Position numbers and translations under genes: made by a program
In this document: positions 12,861 through 25,329 of the stretch, in pieces
Numbering within the stretch: position 1 is the stretch's first letter
Layout: each line of letters opens with the position of its first letter
The notes under the pieces: generated by a model
What the model saw: only the letters and a program-made list of their open reading frames with translations
What the model was told of the DNA's origin: nothing
The model's database searches: none
Origin: Sclerodactyla briareus
Taxonomy: Eukaryota > Echinodermata > Holothuroidea > Dendrochirotida > Sclerodactylidae
Direction: 5' to 3'
DNA length: 64,000 bases
Assembly (NCBI GenBank): GCA_026419785.1
Contig: JAODTK010000433.1
Location: 248,001-312,000 of the forward strand

Positions 12861-14329
12861 GGCAAACCAACGGGACCTTTCAGAGCAATGTTATAATGGA
12901 GAGTTTTGCCCGGCTAGGTGAACTACATCGTACCTACTTTGGACCTAATTTGACTCGTTGACCTCATTTGACCTAATGACCTTATGCCCTTCTGGTCATC
13001 CTATGTTTGCAACAAAATAACCAGTCAATTTCACTGAACGTACTAAAACACCGCTATTACCCGCTATCTCCAGTTGTCCTTTGTAAAAGTGTGAAACAGC
13101 AGATTACATGTCCGACACTGACTTCTCGGAACAGAAGCATCTCAGAAATAGCGTGAAGGAATTTATGTTCGTCTGTGTGGCTACATCTAGACCCAACTTT
13201 CCGACACCTGTATACTCACTCAATATATGGCTTGGTATTGGAAATTGACAATCATTAGCTTTTGTCCATATTGTTTTTAACCTGGAGTCAACCAAGCGTT
13301 TGAATAACACATTTAAAATCCAACACTGTATTGTGATTGATCATTATCAGCAATTAAATGCGATGGGAAACCCCCACCATTTCGGGAATGTAGGGATTAT
13401 ATTATTTGCATGAAGTAAAGAAATGGACTTGTTACTATAAGCTCCACTTGACAGCACAATCCTTGCCTGCTTAGAATAAATATTCAAATTTGAGGTGATC
13501 TGAAAGTCTCCTTTTGTTACGGAGGTGTGACATATGGCAAGGAATCTGTACGCATAGTTGCGTTCTCGTTTCCAACTGTTGAGTTGCCCTGCCTTGGAAG
13601 TCGCACTATCATATGCATGAAGAAAACCATGAGAACAAACACCGAATCAGTATACGTCAACACAATCTCAATTCGTGTGTTCATTGCAAAGCACGCAACC
13701 TTCAAATTTCGCAAATTTTCTGCAAAGTAGAAGCATGCATGCTAGATGTACTGTGTTATTTTTTTCTCAAGTTTTCGACATGAAAAAGAAAGCAAGAAAG
13801 GTTAGATTCTTACCCGTCGAAATGAGGCTGAGTCGTCGCGAACGGCGCGCTCAAAGCCAATTGGAGGCGCTGCTACAGCCAGTCCCCGATTAGAAGAGCT
13901 GTTAATTAACTTCTACTGCAAAATGACATTTCGAACACACTCCATACAACACAACACAACGTTATTCAGTTATCAGTATTCGATTGTTCAAGTTGGGTGC
14001 AGTGAGGACCAATGCTGTGTTTAAGGCCCCATGATCATACACCCTACCGAAAATTTGCTACCGTACATGATATTCCAAACATATGAGGTGGCAAACAAAT
14101 CGGCGTTTATGTTAATGAATTCCATTATAAATGAAAGACGTTTATTTCATTTGAATCGCACATTCTCAGTGTTCAGGGCATCCGTCATGCTTTTCACATT
14201 TGTGTGTTGCTGTGCTCTCTTCATTCATGGCGCCTATGTAACCAACTTATTAGCAGTTGAGGGCACTTTGATGTGGACCTATACTGCAATGACCTGAAAA
14301 GCCGACTTGAAGGTGAAAAGTTGGACGCC
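12861..14329. other. Intron, nothing recognised
   Basis: The stretch contains scattered short ORFs, none with a recognisable domain, splice signals in the right phase, or similarity to the receptor. Confidence 0.6.
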
Positions 14330-16000
14330 GTTGAATTTGTAACAGTTTTTGACCACCCCCACGGCGATGCGGGTCCAATCTCACATACGTCCGTTCTATT
14401 TAGACATCCATCCCAACGACCTCACCGGTGATGGCATGGATTGTAATCACGGAGAAATCAAATTAACGTGGAGAGCAAAAAACATCGTTCATCGCTGAAG
14501 TCGGAGTACCGAGGTTTGGCCTCGACTACGAGGCGCGTGTCAGTCATATATTGAACACAATTCGGGATGCGACGTGTCGGGGGGCCGGAACAATATTGCA
14601 AAGGTCAGTCTGGATATTTCGAGCATTTGTTCTCGAATTGAGCCCAAGTCGGAAACTATTTGTTCATCACTTCTGGTCAGAAAGGGGGAGGGAATTGTGA
14701 AAACACTGATATTTTTCGCTAGATGTAAAGCTTGTGGACACAATACCGGATGGATTGAACTCAGATGATGTGGGTTCCCCTATGATGGTTAATGATTCCG
14801 GGGTCGGGTCAAAGGTAATCTGAGGTCAGCAGAGGACAGCGTCCAGAAACCGTGCGGACCCGATAAGTGCCAGAATGCTTGGTTCGATCAAGCTGAAAAT
14901 TTGCGTTACTGCGCTCTTATGGGGAGTACAATAACCCTATTGTTTTTGGTTGCTGGACCGTCGACAGCGGGGCATTTTTTGTCTTCCTGAAGAGTCAGCG
15001 GAATTGGCAGGCGAAAATTAGCATGCATCTCTTGTAGAGAGCTCGGCCGTCACGTTCGATGCTAAGTGGTTAGCCAACCCCCCGCTGGGCGCACGTCCTG
15101 CGGGTGGGGGTGGGGGGGGGAGGGGCGAGCCGCCGACGCACCGGGGACCGAGCGCTAACAAATGCCTGGCTGATACCAATTAGGGCGGCGATGGTGAGTA
15201 GCCAGGTGTGTGTTGTGTTGGGTGTGTGTATTTGGTGTGCGTCTGTGTGTGCTTTTTGTGTGTATGGGTGTGGTGTGTATGTATGTATTTGACGCCCACA
15301 CACCAGCCTTGTTGAAGTTACAATATCAAGAAAAAAAATCGAAAGGGCAGGCAGGCAGCTCCGTAGCTACTTTGGACGCGCGCGCAAAAATCGAAACGCG
15401 TACTCTTTGCGTCAGTGCTCAAGTTTAGGGCATTTAGGGTCAAACAATCTTTTGATCCAACATGTTGGATACAAACAGTTCACGGCACAATCCGGGAAAA
15501 ACCGCTGTAGTGTCTGCAATTTAAATGACCATCTTTTGATTAAATTCCCCAACAAAATTACGAAAAGTTGTTTTTTCGTGAACATTGTACTTTAACCGAT
15601 AAACCGACCCATTGGTTGGATGAAGTTCATAATTGGTATATGCGATCCCTATGGACGAGTGCACGATCCCATCGTTTTGGTGTCAGGTCAAAGGCCATCG
15701 GTGGTCAAGAGGGATCAAGTCCGACAACTTCGTTAATCTTTGATTAAGGGGTACACGAACCCTGTCTATTTTAGTGTGTACCTGGGGCAGGGGGGAATGG
15801 AAATTGGTGAAAAATGTAATTAAATTGTGAAATTTTAGCTCTTAACACGAAACTCGATCATACCTGGACAAATGAAGCTTTACTTTGTATGTGGACTCCC
15901 CATATTGAGTCCATGATCCTTATTGTTTTGGGGTGGTGCTCCGGCTCAAAGTCAAAGTATTGATGATTGAAACTAAGGAGAAATCATCAGTAGCCACTGA
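14330..16000. repeat. Degenerate repeat cluster with GGTCAAAGG motifs
   Basis: Related segments recur near 14780, 14930, 15640 and 15890. Each has a short CCCTATTGTTTTGG-like core followed by GGTCAAAGG or a near match. Spacing is irregular and divergence high. A GT-rich tract lies at about 15208-15292 and a G-rich run at 15102-15120. No coding sequence was recognised. Confidence 0.5.
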
Positions 16001-16139
16001 GTCACTGAGTACATCCATGTACTATATCCGTAATTCACCTTGAGGACGCATGTACAAATATCGGTATTGATTGAAATGAGGAAAATACCAATTCGGTAGA
16101 TTATCATGGAAACTAAAATTTATTGTGCCAATAACGTTC

Positions 16140-17050
16140 AGGTTAAATACTGGTGTGAATGTGGATGCGGAGGGTAATGTCCACTGTCCAAGTTAACAGC
16201 GCATTGCTCCAAACATCAGTTAACAAGGCCTGTACTATAATGATATCATAGCTAGTACAGAGTGGTTGCAACAATGGTGGAACGTCGGCCCTCACCCTGG
16301 CGATCATGGTCAAATCCCAATCGGGTGTACCGAAAACTAAAAATGGTTCGTTGCCTTTTCGTGGGGCGCTCGGCACGAGGAATCGGAGCATGGACAAGCG
16401 AGGGGCACAGCATTGTGCAAGTTGCCATCTACGTGGAATACCCCATTGAACCTTAAGTACCCATGAGGCATTACTCATTTCGTGTACCTGATTTCGCAGC
16501 TGACAATTTGTTGCAGTATCCAGGTCTGCACCCCTGGCCGGGCCTTGAATGACTTTCGTCCTCTGCTCAGCCAGTATATCGTAAAGAACGATCGATCCCC
16601 CAGCCTGTGCCTCTGGGAACGACCAGACCTGCGCCCGACCCTTCCTCCAGCTTTCTGGCGGTGCAAGAAAAATCGTGCCAACCATGTGTTCGCTGCTGGC
16701 GGGCGGCCCAACACACCTGGTTCCGTACTAACGACAGCATCCGCCAGTCATGCGGCAAATTGAGGTATAACACATAGCAGTCTCCGGCTCGGCCCAACAA
16801 CAGTGGGGCTCCGGTGCAGCGAGTGTTCGGTACCGTCGGTATATATAGCAGCGCAGTTATTAAACCACGAAGGTTTTTTTCCGAGCGGTCGGGTTCCGAG
16901 GGCTTTTTCCCCTCCTCTACTCTACGGCGCGCGGGTCTGCGGTGGCTGCAGCCTCTGTTAATCCCCACGACAAACCAAATACCAAATAGAACCCTGGGGA
17001 ATGAAATAGCAGTACGGGCTACGGGTGCCATTCCCACTTTTTTCCTTTCT
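16140..17050. other. GC-richer segment with long open frames, unidentified
   Basis: Base composition rises above that of the surrounding intron. Minus-strand open frames of 180 codons (16143-16685) and 156 codons (16567-17037) overlap in different frames, and plus-strand frames of about 90 and 125 codons also occur. Open frames in several overlapping phases are expected in GC-rich DNA, where stop codons are rarer. I recognised no domain in any frame. A decayed transposable element is a possible source. I do not call a gene. Confidence 0.35.
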
Positions 17051-17734
17051 AAGCTACATATTCGGATGGGAATGCCAACCCCTAAACCAAACCTAAGCCA
17101 TCGATCCTATCATTTGGACCATGTTATACATCATTCACCTTCTATTTGCCTCCTGTTTAAGACTTCTGTATTCACGTGCTGTTCACCTGGATGATAGCGG
17201 GAGTTGCCAACGCTGTTTTCACTTTCCCTTCTGTTTCTGTCTACCTTATCAACACGGTTTTCCACTTTCTTAAGGGAATCAGGAAACACATCAGGGTTCG
17301 TTTTCAATCTTTCGAATCTGCCGAGCCCTCCAGCCCTCGAATACACTCATCATGCATACCCCTCTCCAGTGGCTGACCCCTAATCAACGTCCATGGACTG
17401 AAAGAGGATTTAGCAAATCCTGTTGAAGACCAGATTTACCCCAGCCTGGGTAGGGTTTGAGACCAACAACAAAAACGGAGAAGTATAGGGAAAACAGGCA
17501 CAAATGGTCAATTTGCATGGAACGCTACGAACGCAGAAGGCATAGCGATAGACGTTTGAAATTCGTGCAGTGGGAACTTACAACCAGTCCCACTCAAAAA
17601 CACACGTGCGTTGTATTACTTGAATCAAACCTACCTACATGACTACTTACCTGCCTGCTTTCATTCATAAAGAGCCTCACATAAATAACTTATGATAATA
17701 ATGATAACTTTGTCACTGTGACACTGGGCTAACC
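17051..17734. other. Intron, nothing recognised
   Basis: Ordinary intron-like sequence between the GC-richer block and the 18-bp minisatellite. Confidence 0.6.
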
Positions 17735-20640
17735 CCCCTTTTTTGTAGGGCTCCCATCCTTGTAGAGGATACCACCCATGTAGGGGCTACCGCGCTCGTA
17801 GGGATCCCACCTTGTATGGCTGCCATCATGTAGAGGCTCGCCATCCTGGTAGGGTCTGACCATCCTTGTAGCGGCGGCTATCCTTGTAGGGGCTTGTCAC
17901 CCGTGTATTCTACCCCCCTTGTAGGGGCTACACATTCTAGGTTTTGTCACCTTTGTAGGGTCTGTTACCTTGTAGGTCTTGGCCAACCTGTAGGGGCTGA
18001 CATTCCTTGAGGGGCTCCACCATTGTACGGGTTGCCACCTTGTAGGGCTTTACCTTTTAGGGGCTGCGAACCTTGTAGGGGCTACCAATCCTTGTAGGGG
18101 CTACCATCATTGTAGGGGCTACCATCATTGTAGAGCTACCGTCCTTGTAGGGGCTACCAACCTTGTTAAGGGGCTTACAAGCCTTTTAGGGGTTGCCACC
18201 TTGTAGGGGATGTCAACCCTTGTAGGGGATTGCCACCAGTGTAGTGGCAGCCACCCTTGTAGGGGCTACTAACCCGTATAGGGGCTACTACCCTGTAAGG
18301 GCTATAACCCCTTGTAGGGGCTACTAACCTTGTAGGGGTTGCCACCCTTATAGGGGCTGTCACCGTTGAGGTGCTGCCAGCCCTTGTAAGGGCCTACCAC
18401 CCGTTTCATGATCAACCACTTTTGGAGATTACCACTCCCTAGGGTTGGCCCCCCGCCCCCGCTTGTAGGGGCTGTTACGTTGTATTGGTAGTCACCCATG
18501 TAGGGGATATCACCCTTGTAGGCTACCACCCTTGTAGGGGCTACCAATCCTTTAAAGCCTAACGGCCATTGTGGGGCTGTTACTCGTGTAGGGATTGTCA
18601 CCCTTGTCGGGGATACCAACCGTGTAGGGCTGCCACCCTGCCAGGACTGTACCTTGTATGGTCTGCCACCCTTGTGAGGGGCTGTCATCCTTGTATGTGC
18701 TGCCGCCATTGTAGGGGATGTTCCCTTATGGGCCAATGGCCATCACAACCCTTGTAGGGGCTGCCAACCTGTAGGGTCTACCATTCTTGTATGAGATCTC
18801 CATTCTTGTAGGGGCTCCCGCCCTGTAGGTGTTGCCACCATTGTAGTGGCCGCCACCCTTGTAGGTGGCTAACTACCCTTATAGGGGCGACTACCCTTTT
18901 GGGCTACTCCCGTAGGGCTACTACCTTGTAGGGGTTGCCACCCTTATAGGGGCGTCACCCTTTATTGGCTTCCACCCTTGTAGGGGCTACCACCCTTGTT
19001 TGATCAACCACTTTTGTAGGGATTACCACTCCCGTAGGGTTGCCCCCCCCCCTTGTAGGGGCTGTTACGTTGTATGGGTAGTCACCCATGTAGGGGATAT
19101 CACCCTTGTAGGGGCTACCACCCTTGTAGGGGCTACCAACCTTGTAGAAGCTAACGCCATTGTGGTGGCTGTTACTCTTGTAGGGATTGTCACCCTTGTA
19201 GGGGATACCAACCTTGTAGGGGCTGCCACCATTGCAGGGGCTGGTACCTTGTATGGGCTGCCACCCTTGTAGGGGCTGTCATCCTTGTATGTGCTGCCGC
19301 CATTGTAGGGGAATGTTACCTTGTATGGGCCATCACCCTTGTAGGGGATACCAACCTTGTAGGGGCTACTACCCTTGTAGGGGCTACCACCCTTGTAGGG
19401 GCTACTACCCTTGTAGGGGCTGCCACCATTGCAGGGGCTGGTACCTTGTATGGGCTGCCACCCATGTAGAGGCTGCTCTTGTAGAGGCTGCCAACCTTGT
19501 AGGTGCACTCACCCTTGTAGGGGCTACCACCCTTGTAGGGGCTACTACCCTTGTAGGGGCTGCCACCCTTGTAGGGGATACCAACCTTGTAGGGGCTGCC
19601 ACCATTGCAGGGGCTGGTACCTTGTATGGGCTGCCACCCTTGTAGGGGCTGTCATCCTTGTATGTGCTGCCGCCATTGTAGGGGATGTTACCTTGAAATG
19701 GGCCATCACCACCTTGTAGGGGCTGCCAACCTTGTAGGGTCTACCATTCTTGTAGGATCATCCATTCTTGTAGGGGCTACCACCCTTGTAGGGGCTGCCA
19801 CCCTTGTAGGGGCTGCCACCCTTGTAGGGGCTACTACCCTTGTAGGGGCTACTACCCTTGTAGGGGCTGCCACCCTTGTAGGGGCTACTACCCTTGTAGG
19901 GGCTGCCACCCTTGTAGGGGCTGCCACCCTTGTAGGGGCTGCCACCCTTGTAGGGGCTACCACCCTTGTTTGATCAACCACTTTTGTAGGGATTACCACT
20001 CCCGTAGGGTTGCCCCCCCCCCCCCTTGTAGGGGCTGTTACGTTGTATGGGTAGTCACCCATGTAGGGGATATCACCCTTGTAGGGGATACCAACCTTGT
20101 AGGGGCTACCAACCTTGTAGAAGCTAACGCCATTGTGGTGGCTGTTACTCTTGTAGGGATTGTCACCCTTGTAGGGGATACCACCTTGTAGGGGCTGCCA
20201 CCATTGCAGGGGCTGGTACCTTGTATGGGCTGCCACCCTTGTAGGGGCTGTCATCCTTGTATGTGCTGCCGCCATTGTAGGGGAATGTTACCTTGTATGG
20301 GCCATCACCCTTGTAGGGGCTGCCAACCTTGTAGGGTCTACCATTCTTGTAGGATCATCCATTCTTGTAGGGGCTACCGCCCTTGTAGGTGTTGCCACCA
20401 TTGTAGGGGCTGTTACCTTGTATGGGCTGCCACCCTTGTAGGGGCTGTCATCCTTGTATGTGCTGCCAACCTTGTAGGTGCACTCACCCTTGTAGGGGCT
20501 ACCACCCTTGTAGGGGCTACCACCCTTGTAGGGGCTACCACCCTTGTAGGGGCTGCCAACCTTGTAGGTGCACTCACCCTTGTAGGGGCTACTACCCTTG
20601 TAGGGGCTACCACCCTTGTAGGGGCTGCAACCTACTAACC
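17735..20640. repeat. 2.9 kb minisatellite array, 18-bp unit
   Basis: Roughly 160 copies of an 18-base unit close to CCTTGTAGGGGCTACCAC. The left third (to about 18990) is degenerate, with many indels. The right part is nearly regular. Marker segments recur: TGATCAACCACTTTTG near 18408, 18990 and 19972, and CATCCTTGTATGTGCTGCC near 18686, 19280, 19651 and 20250. This shows a higher-order duplication of about 0.98 kb. Because 18 is divisible by 3, long open frames appear on both strands, repeating PTRVVA on the minus strand and LVGATT or HPCRGY on the plus strand. I treat these as by-products. Each unit contains GTAG-GGG-CTAC, a 4-bp stem with a 3-base loop. Confidence 0.97.
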
Positions 20641-20793
20641 GCCAATGTCCACACTGTCAAGAAGTGCAGAATTAAATCACCCCCCCCCCCTAGTTAACGA
20701 GGAAGTTGTTGTGGTACTTTCGATCATGAGAAGTAAATCATGATAGTGCAGAATCTGGCAAAAACAGACTCTCCCTTCAGAATAAAAAAATGC

Positions 20794-20794
<1 letters not shown>

Positions 20795-20886
<92 letters not shown>
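20795..20886. repeat. AAT trinucleotide microsatellite
   Basis: About thirty copies of an AAT/ATA repeat with one phase slip near the middle. Confidence 0.97.
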
Positions 20887-20889
<3 letters not shown>

Positions 20890-20899
20890 TATATAAAGG

Positions 20900-22560
20900 G
20901 ACCCAAAATAAAATGAACACTGAGACTGAGAGAAGTTCTATGTATTACTGGTGTAGGCTGGAATGACCTTGATCACAAACGGCTATTTGTTCTTCCTTAA
21001 TGTGGTAAACTAATACGAGTGCATTAGGCAAACTTTGAAAAATGCGGAGATATGTGTTAGCGAACTTGTTTTTCTAATAGGTTTTACTTAAAAAAAGCAA
21101 TCCGATCAGGTTTCATTAATAGATAATCAATTAGTGGGGTAAATATATCATCTCCTTTGTTGTAAATCATGTTGCCTCAGGTTATACCCACTCAGAGATA
21201 TCTCGACTTGATATTTCCATCCCGCCATAATTGACAATAAATGTATGGAACGGTACTATTATCTCTATAATGCGTTTGTCTCCCGAATCTGCTGCGATCA
21301 CACCTCGCAACTGAGCCCAATGCCATGTCGCGTACGCTCATTCAAAACAATATTCGATTAGAAGTGGATAATTGCTCACAAGTGTTCAACCTTGGACCAT
21401 CTGAGTGTACCCCCCGTACTTCAAAACAGTTGTACTCTGGGCAAGAGAGCCCCCTGAAAAAAATAATTGATAGCCCTGGCAGTACCATTGAACTCACTAT
21501 TACTCGAAACCGCTATATTGGCTTGTGGGCCTATTGTGTCAATGACGGGCCTGTGGCACGCAATCGCTGAGATCCAATGGACAGACCGAAACCTTTCTAA
21601 TACCAATTGCTTATGTTCTATTAGTCGTAGCAAACTGTCAGATTACTAAGGATAAATACGTCCATTCAGGTTGAAATATATAGACCAGTATATGGAGAGA
21701 GACCCCCGTATGAATGCACATCACTATAAAAGAAACAAACGTCTGGGCCTCCTGAGTGACATCATCTCGGGGAATGCGATCCGGATGTTTCCTAATGCAA
21801 TCCCCAGTCGTTCGGTGCGTGCCTCGTGTTTTAATGAATCAAATAATTCAATACTCCAGTGTCCACTCCTGGGAGCCAGCCGTGGGTGCTGCTAGGTAAG
21901 AGAAAAAGCTGAAATTTTTCAGGCGTACACCGTATCCAACTTTATCAAAGGTTCGTGCATGAATGTGGGTTATGGTAATGATGTTCCACACATGTTTACT
22001 GGGTTTTTAATCTAATTCCAGTCTGCCAAATGAAGAGATCAAAGTTGTTACGAGAATAATTAAGACGACAACATGAGAAATATAGCTTTTTCAATGATGT
22101 GGGCAATCGTACCTTCAAGAAAATTCTACAATAAACGAAACTGCAATGGTCAGCCTCTTAAGAGGTATGTGGAGCGAAAAACTCCACATGTCCATCTTTT
22201 TTTAAATTAATTTTCAGCGCCCTTCTATTTTTCAATACAAATTGGTTTCATTCATTTCATTCATGTATTATTGGGATCATCGTTTTTGCTATTGTCCATA
22301 GGTTTACCTCATCTTTTAATAATGTACTGTATTTGTTGTAGAAACGTAGGTGAACCGATAGAACACTTGTTTTTTGGTACCGCAGGTTTCTTTGTTTTAA
22401 TATTTTATATTTCTGGGATTTCTTTACTTGCCGAACTCCCATGGAGATAGGAGAATCCTCACGCGTCAACGGATGTCTTTTGTTGAAAATTCTCACCCTC
22501 GTGTGGACAAATTCATACAAAATGAAGTTTCGGTACATTGAGGTATAGGAATAATATCAG
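20900..22560. other. Intron, nothing recognised
   Basis: Only short ORFs of fewer than about 95 codons are present. None has a recognised domain. Confidence 0.6.
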
Positions 22561-22569
22561 GTTTAAGAG

Positions 22570-22900
22570 TATTGAGCCAGCGCCTTCACTCCATTACTAG
22601 CGACGTAAATCCCGGTCATTGGTAACACCGGTCCAGTGGGGACCGTTTTTCCTTTTCTTCTACGGCAACCAGGGTGCGCGTTCGCTCAAGACCCACCACT
22701 CCCGAGAGTCACCGCAGCAGCGTCCTACGACGCGGTTACCTCACATATACCCACTCTACACGTAGGTAGCATGAGACATTCCAGGAGACCGTCTTGCTGT
22801 ACCAACCTGCGGACAAAAACTCGGAGCTTTCAATGGGATCCTGACTCGCAATACATTAATTTCAAGTTCGGAGCTCTGCCAATCGCGCTAATTCCCGCCT
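22570..22900 (-). mobile_element. tRNA-derived SINE, family 1, minus strand
   Basis: On the minus strand the head near 22895-22830 reads as a decayed tRNA with A-box-like GCGGGAATTAGCGCGATTGG and then the TTGCGAGTCAGG region. The middle GAGACCGTCTTGCTG..GCGGA matches the corresponding GAGACATGCCTTGTCC..GCGGA of the copy at 59165-59580. The 3' body is truncated or strongly diverged. Confidence 0.6.
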
Positions 22901-23617
22901 CCTCTAGGCAGCTGAAGGAGTAAAGGACCTCGAATAGTCTATGTTTTTTATGCGCAACGAAATTTCAATAGACGAAGAATTTTCTAATGTTAAATTGAGC
23001 GTTACTTATTCAGATTCAAACCACTCCAATTGTTTCAACTCATATAAAACCTTTTATTGAACATAGATAACATTTGTCTCGTGAAAATGCACGCACGTTT
23101 CTATTCATTGGCTAGCTTGGAGCTGGTCATTATGGAGAGTAACTATTTGTATTGCCTTCTGAGCGAATATCCTGCGGAAGGGGTGAATCAGCATTGTTCA
23201 AATCTACCCGCAACTATAACTTGGTTTCCTCTCAGAGCAACTAATACAGGACATCATCATAGTGTGTAATAGGTATAACACTCTGATAACAGTTTTGCGT
23301 CACACTGACCCACGTCTGGATAAAAAGGAAGAGAACCCAGTCCCAAATTCCTGGTCACGTTTGTCGCGAGTTGTGTAAATGGAGTGATTTGTAGCTGAAC
23401 TTGGTTTGGTTCCCCCTTTAGAGCCAATGTTGGGTCATTTGACCCGAAATGTTCGGAGGTGGTGAATACAAAGTCCCGAATAATTGGAGATGGTGCTTAA
23501 ATTTCCTCACATACGAAAGGAGCTTGTGTTGTGCATTGCCCGGTATTGTAATCTTAAGAACAGAGGCGCTGGAACTTGTTCGTACTTTATCTTCTACTTT
23601 TCCGACTGTTTTTTCCA

Positions 23618-23795
23618 ATGTCCTATGCTCGACCCGACCACAATCCGTCGCCCTCTCAGAGAGGGACTATTACCGGACATTTTTCAGGCCGGCAGCCCCA
23701 GACTCAACGCACAACGCAGCACGCGCTACCTTCATGCGCCATTTTGGTTGGAACACCGCTTGCCACACTAATGCAAGAAACGAACTTTTTTTCCT
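23618..23795 (+). CDS. GABBR2-like: GABBR-like exon b: flytrap lobe 1 (ligand loop)
   Basis: The exon encodes MSYA, then LSERDYYRTFFRPAAPD, STHNAARATFMRHFGWNT and ATLMQETNFFS. In GABA-B receptors this is the SYxSxxPxLSxxxxxxxFFRTxPS loop followed by the helix ending in WxxxATLxQ. Two one-base breaks are seen: a missing base after MSYA (to read S-T before RPQSVALSERD), and one after WNT (to read ATLMQ). The expected acceptor AG is missing. The polypyrimidine tract TGTTTTTTCCA runs straight into ATG, as if a G had been lost. The donor is GTATGT at 23796. The GABBR1 ligand-contact His in the RTHPS segment is Ala here, in a segment reading RPAAPD. Confidence 0.85.
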
Positions 23796-24690
23796 GTATG
23801 TAATTCACGTCGTTTTACTTGATCACTTTCAGCGGGGTCAGAACTCTCTCGTGTTGGATTGCGTGGTAGGTTTATTCCGTCTGATGGTTATGATGACGAA
23901 GTTTTTATTTTCACATTCTCAGGAATATTTTGGAATATTCTCACGAACCTTTTCATGTATTCACGGTTTTTTTCGTAGTATTAAACATGAATCCTACTTT
24001 CCGTTAGCATTTTGTAACAGTCATATAATGACAGTAGTGGGCGAATTGAATGTTCTCATGCCAGAGTCATGGTGGAACAAGTATAACCCTTTATCACAGA
24101 GATTCATGTTACCAAATCGTTTTACATATACTCTTTTGTCCCGATATTTTCGTTTATAGGGGAAAAAAAAAACTTAACCTTGTGTAGATAATAGGTGAGG
24201 AGTTTAGATCGGTGAGGCTAGCAGAGGCAATCCACATTCCTTTCATTTTATTTACCCAACTCTAATCATATCAGCATTGTTACCTGTGCGAAATGACTCC
24301 AGTTATTGAGTAGAATGACCAATCTTTTATCTCACCACGATAACCTTTTGCCACGCGTACTAATAATACACCCATATGTTAGTACTTCGCAAGCAGAGCG
24401 TAATACCCAACGACACCATCTTTGCACACAAAGACTAGGAATTGATCGACATTCACTGCTATATTTTGGCAGACCCCCGCTTGGCGGATTCAAGTTAACC
24501 GAGGGATTCTCGCCTTTGCTGGAGTAATCCATTATCGTTCTGGGCTTTATTAGTGTGTCGATGATAGGAATGACATCAGATGGAAATGTGTGGCCACGCT
24601 TAGTCCGTGATATAGACCTACTCAAATACCGACCAATGTGTAAGTCATCGGTCGAGAGTACAATTGCGATGTTGAATGCAAAAGGAGTAC
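23796..24690. other. Intron, nothing recognised
   Basis: The long plus-strand open frame that starts in exon b runs on to 24159, but past the donor it shows no family similarity and is treated as intron read-through. Confidence 0.7.
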
Positions 24691-24691
24691 C

Positions 24692-24719
24692 AATACTAAT
24701 AATAATATAATAATAACAA

Positions 24720-24753
<34 letters not shown>

Positions 24754-24782
24754 TAATACTAATATATAATAATAATAATATA
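24692..24782. repeat. ATA trinucleotide microsatellite
   Basis: An imperfect AAT/ATA tract with several phase slips. Confidence 0.95.
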
Positions 24783-25124
24783 TGACTGCACGGGCAACCA
24801 TCCGATGCATGACTCAGTATACCGTTCAAATTGAGGTGGTCATACGCCCTACTGCCAATGTTGTCATACTACTCAATGACCTCTACGTTTTACAACGCAC
24901 GAAGTAAACTTATGCAGCAAGGTCCCCCCAAGAGCCCAGTTATGAAGCACGCTCAAGCTCAGCAAGTGAAACCCACAGCCAGTGCTACCCAGCACCCTCT
25001 CCATAATCGAGTCCATAACAGGTGATGCGCAGTGTTTGAGCTAGGGGCTGTACGGACACTCTGCCCTAAACCTGCGAAAATTGGTAAAGTCAGTGCACAC
25101 TCAACACACTTCACAGCACAAAAG

Positions 25125-25320
25125 ATACGCACTGTTGGAAAAGGTTGGGCGAAAAGGTTGGGTTTAATCTTCAGCAACCCCAAAAAAGTTGGGTAGACCG
25201 AATCGACAATCAATAGACAAATTCATGTTAAGCCTTGCGTTCATTCATTGGAATGGAATATATCAATAGTTGAAATTTATGCCAACTTTTGAGGTGTTTT
25301 GAATAATATTATATTGTTAA
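25125..25320. mobile_element. Foldback MITE, copy 1
   Basis: The left arm reads GCACTGTTGGAAAAGGTTGG and then AGCAACCCCAAAAAAGTTGG. The right arm contains GCCAACTTTTGAGGTGTTTTG and ends near TATATTGTTAA, so the arms are complementary. The same ordered segments occur at 34285-34490, so the two are copies of one non-autonomous foldback family. No coding capacity. Confidence 0.75.
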
Positions 25321-25329
25321 TATATATTT

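Noticed and set aside
16143..17037. Overlapping long minus-strand frames of 180 and 156 codons
   Set aside because: They overlap in different phases in GC-richer DNA and match no family I know. Recorded as unidentified, not as a gene.
19706..20275. 189-codon minus-strand frame rich in APTRVVAPTRV
   Set aside because: It is a by-product of an 18-base repeat with no stop in that phase. Frames are open on both strands, and there is no promoter or splice context.
17735..20640. CRISPR-like array appearance (regular short repeats)
   Set aside because: Units are contiguous with no unique spacers, and the sequence is eukaryotic.
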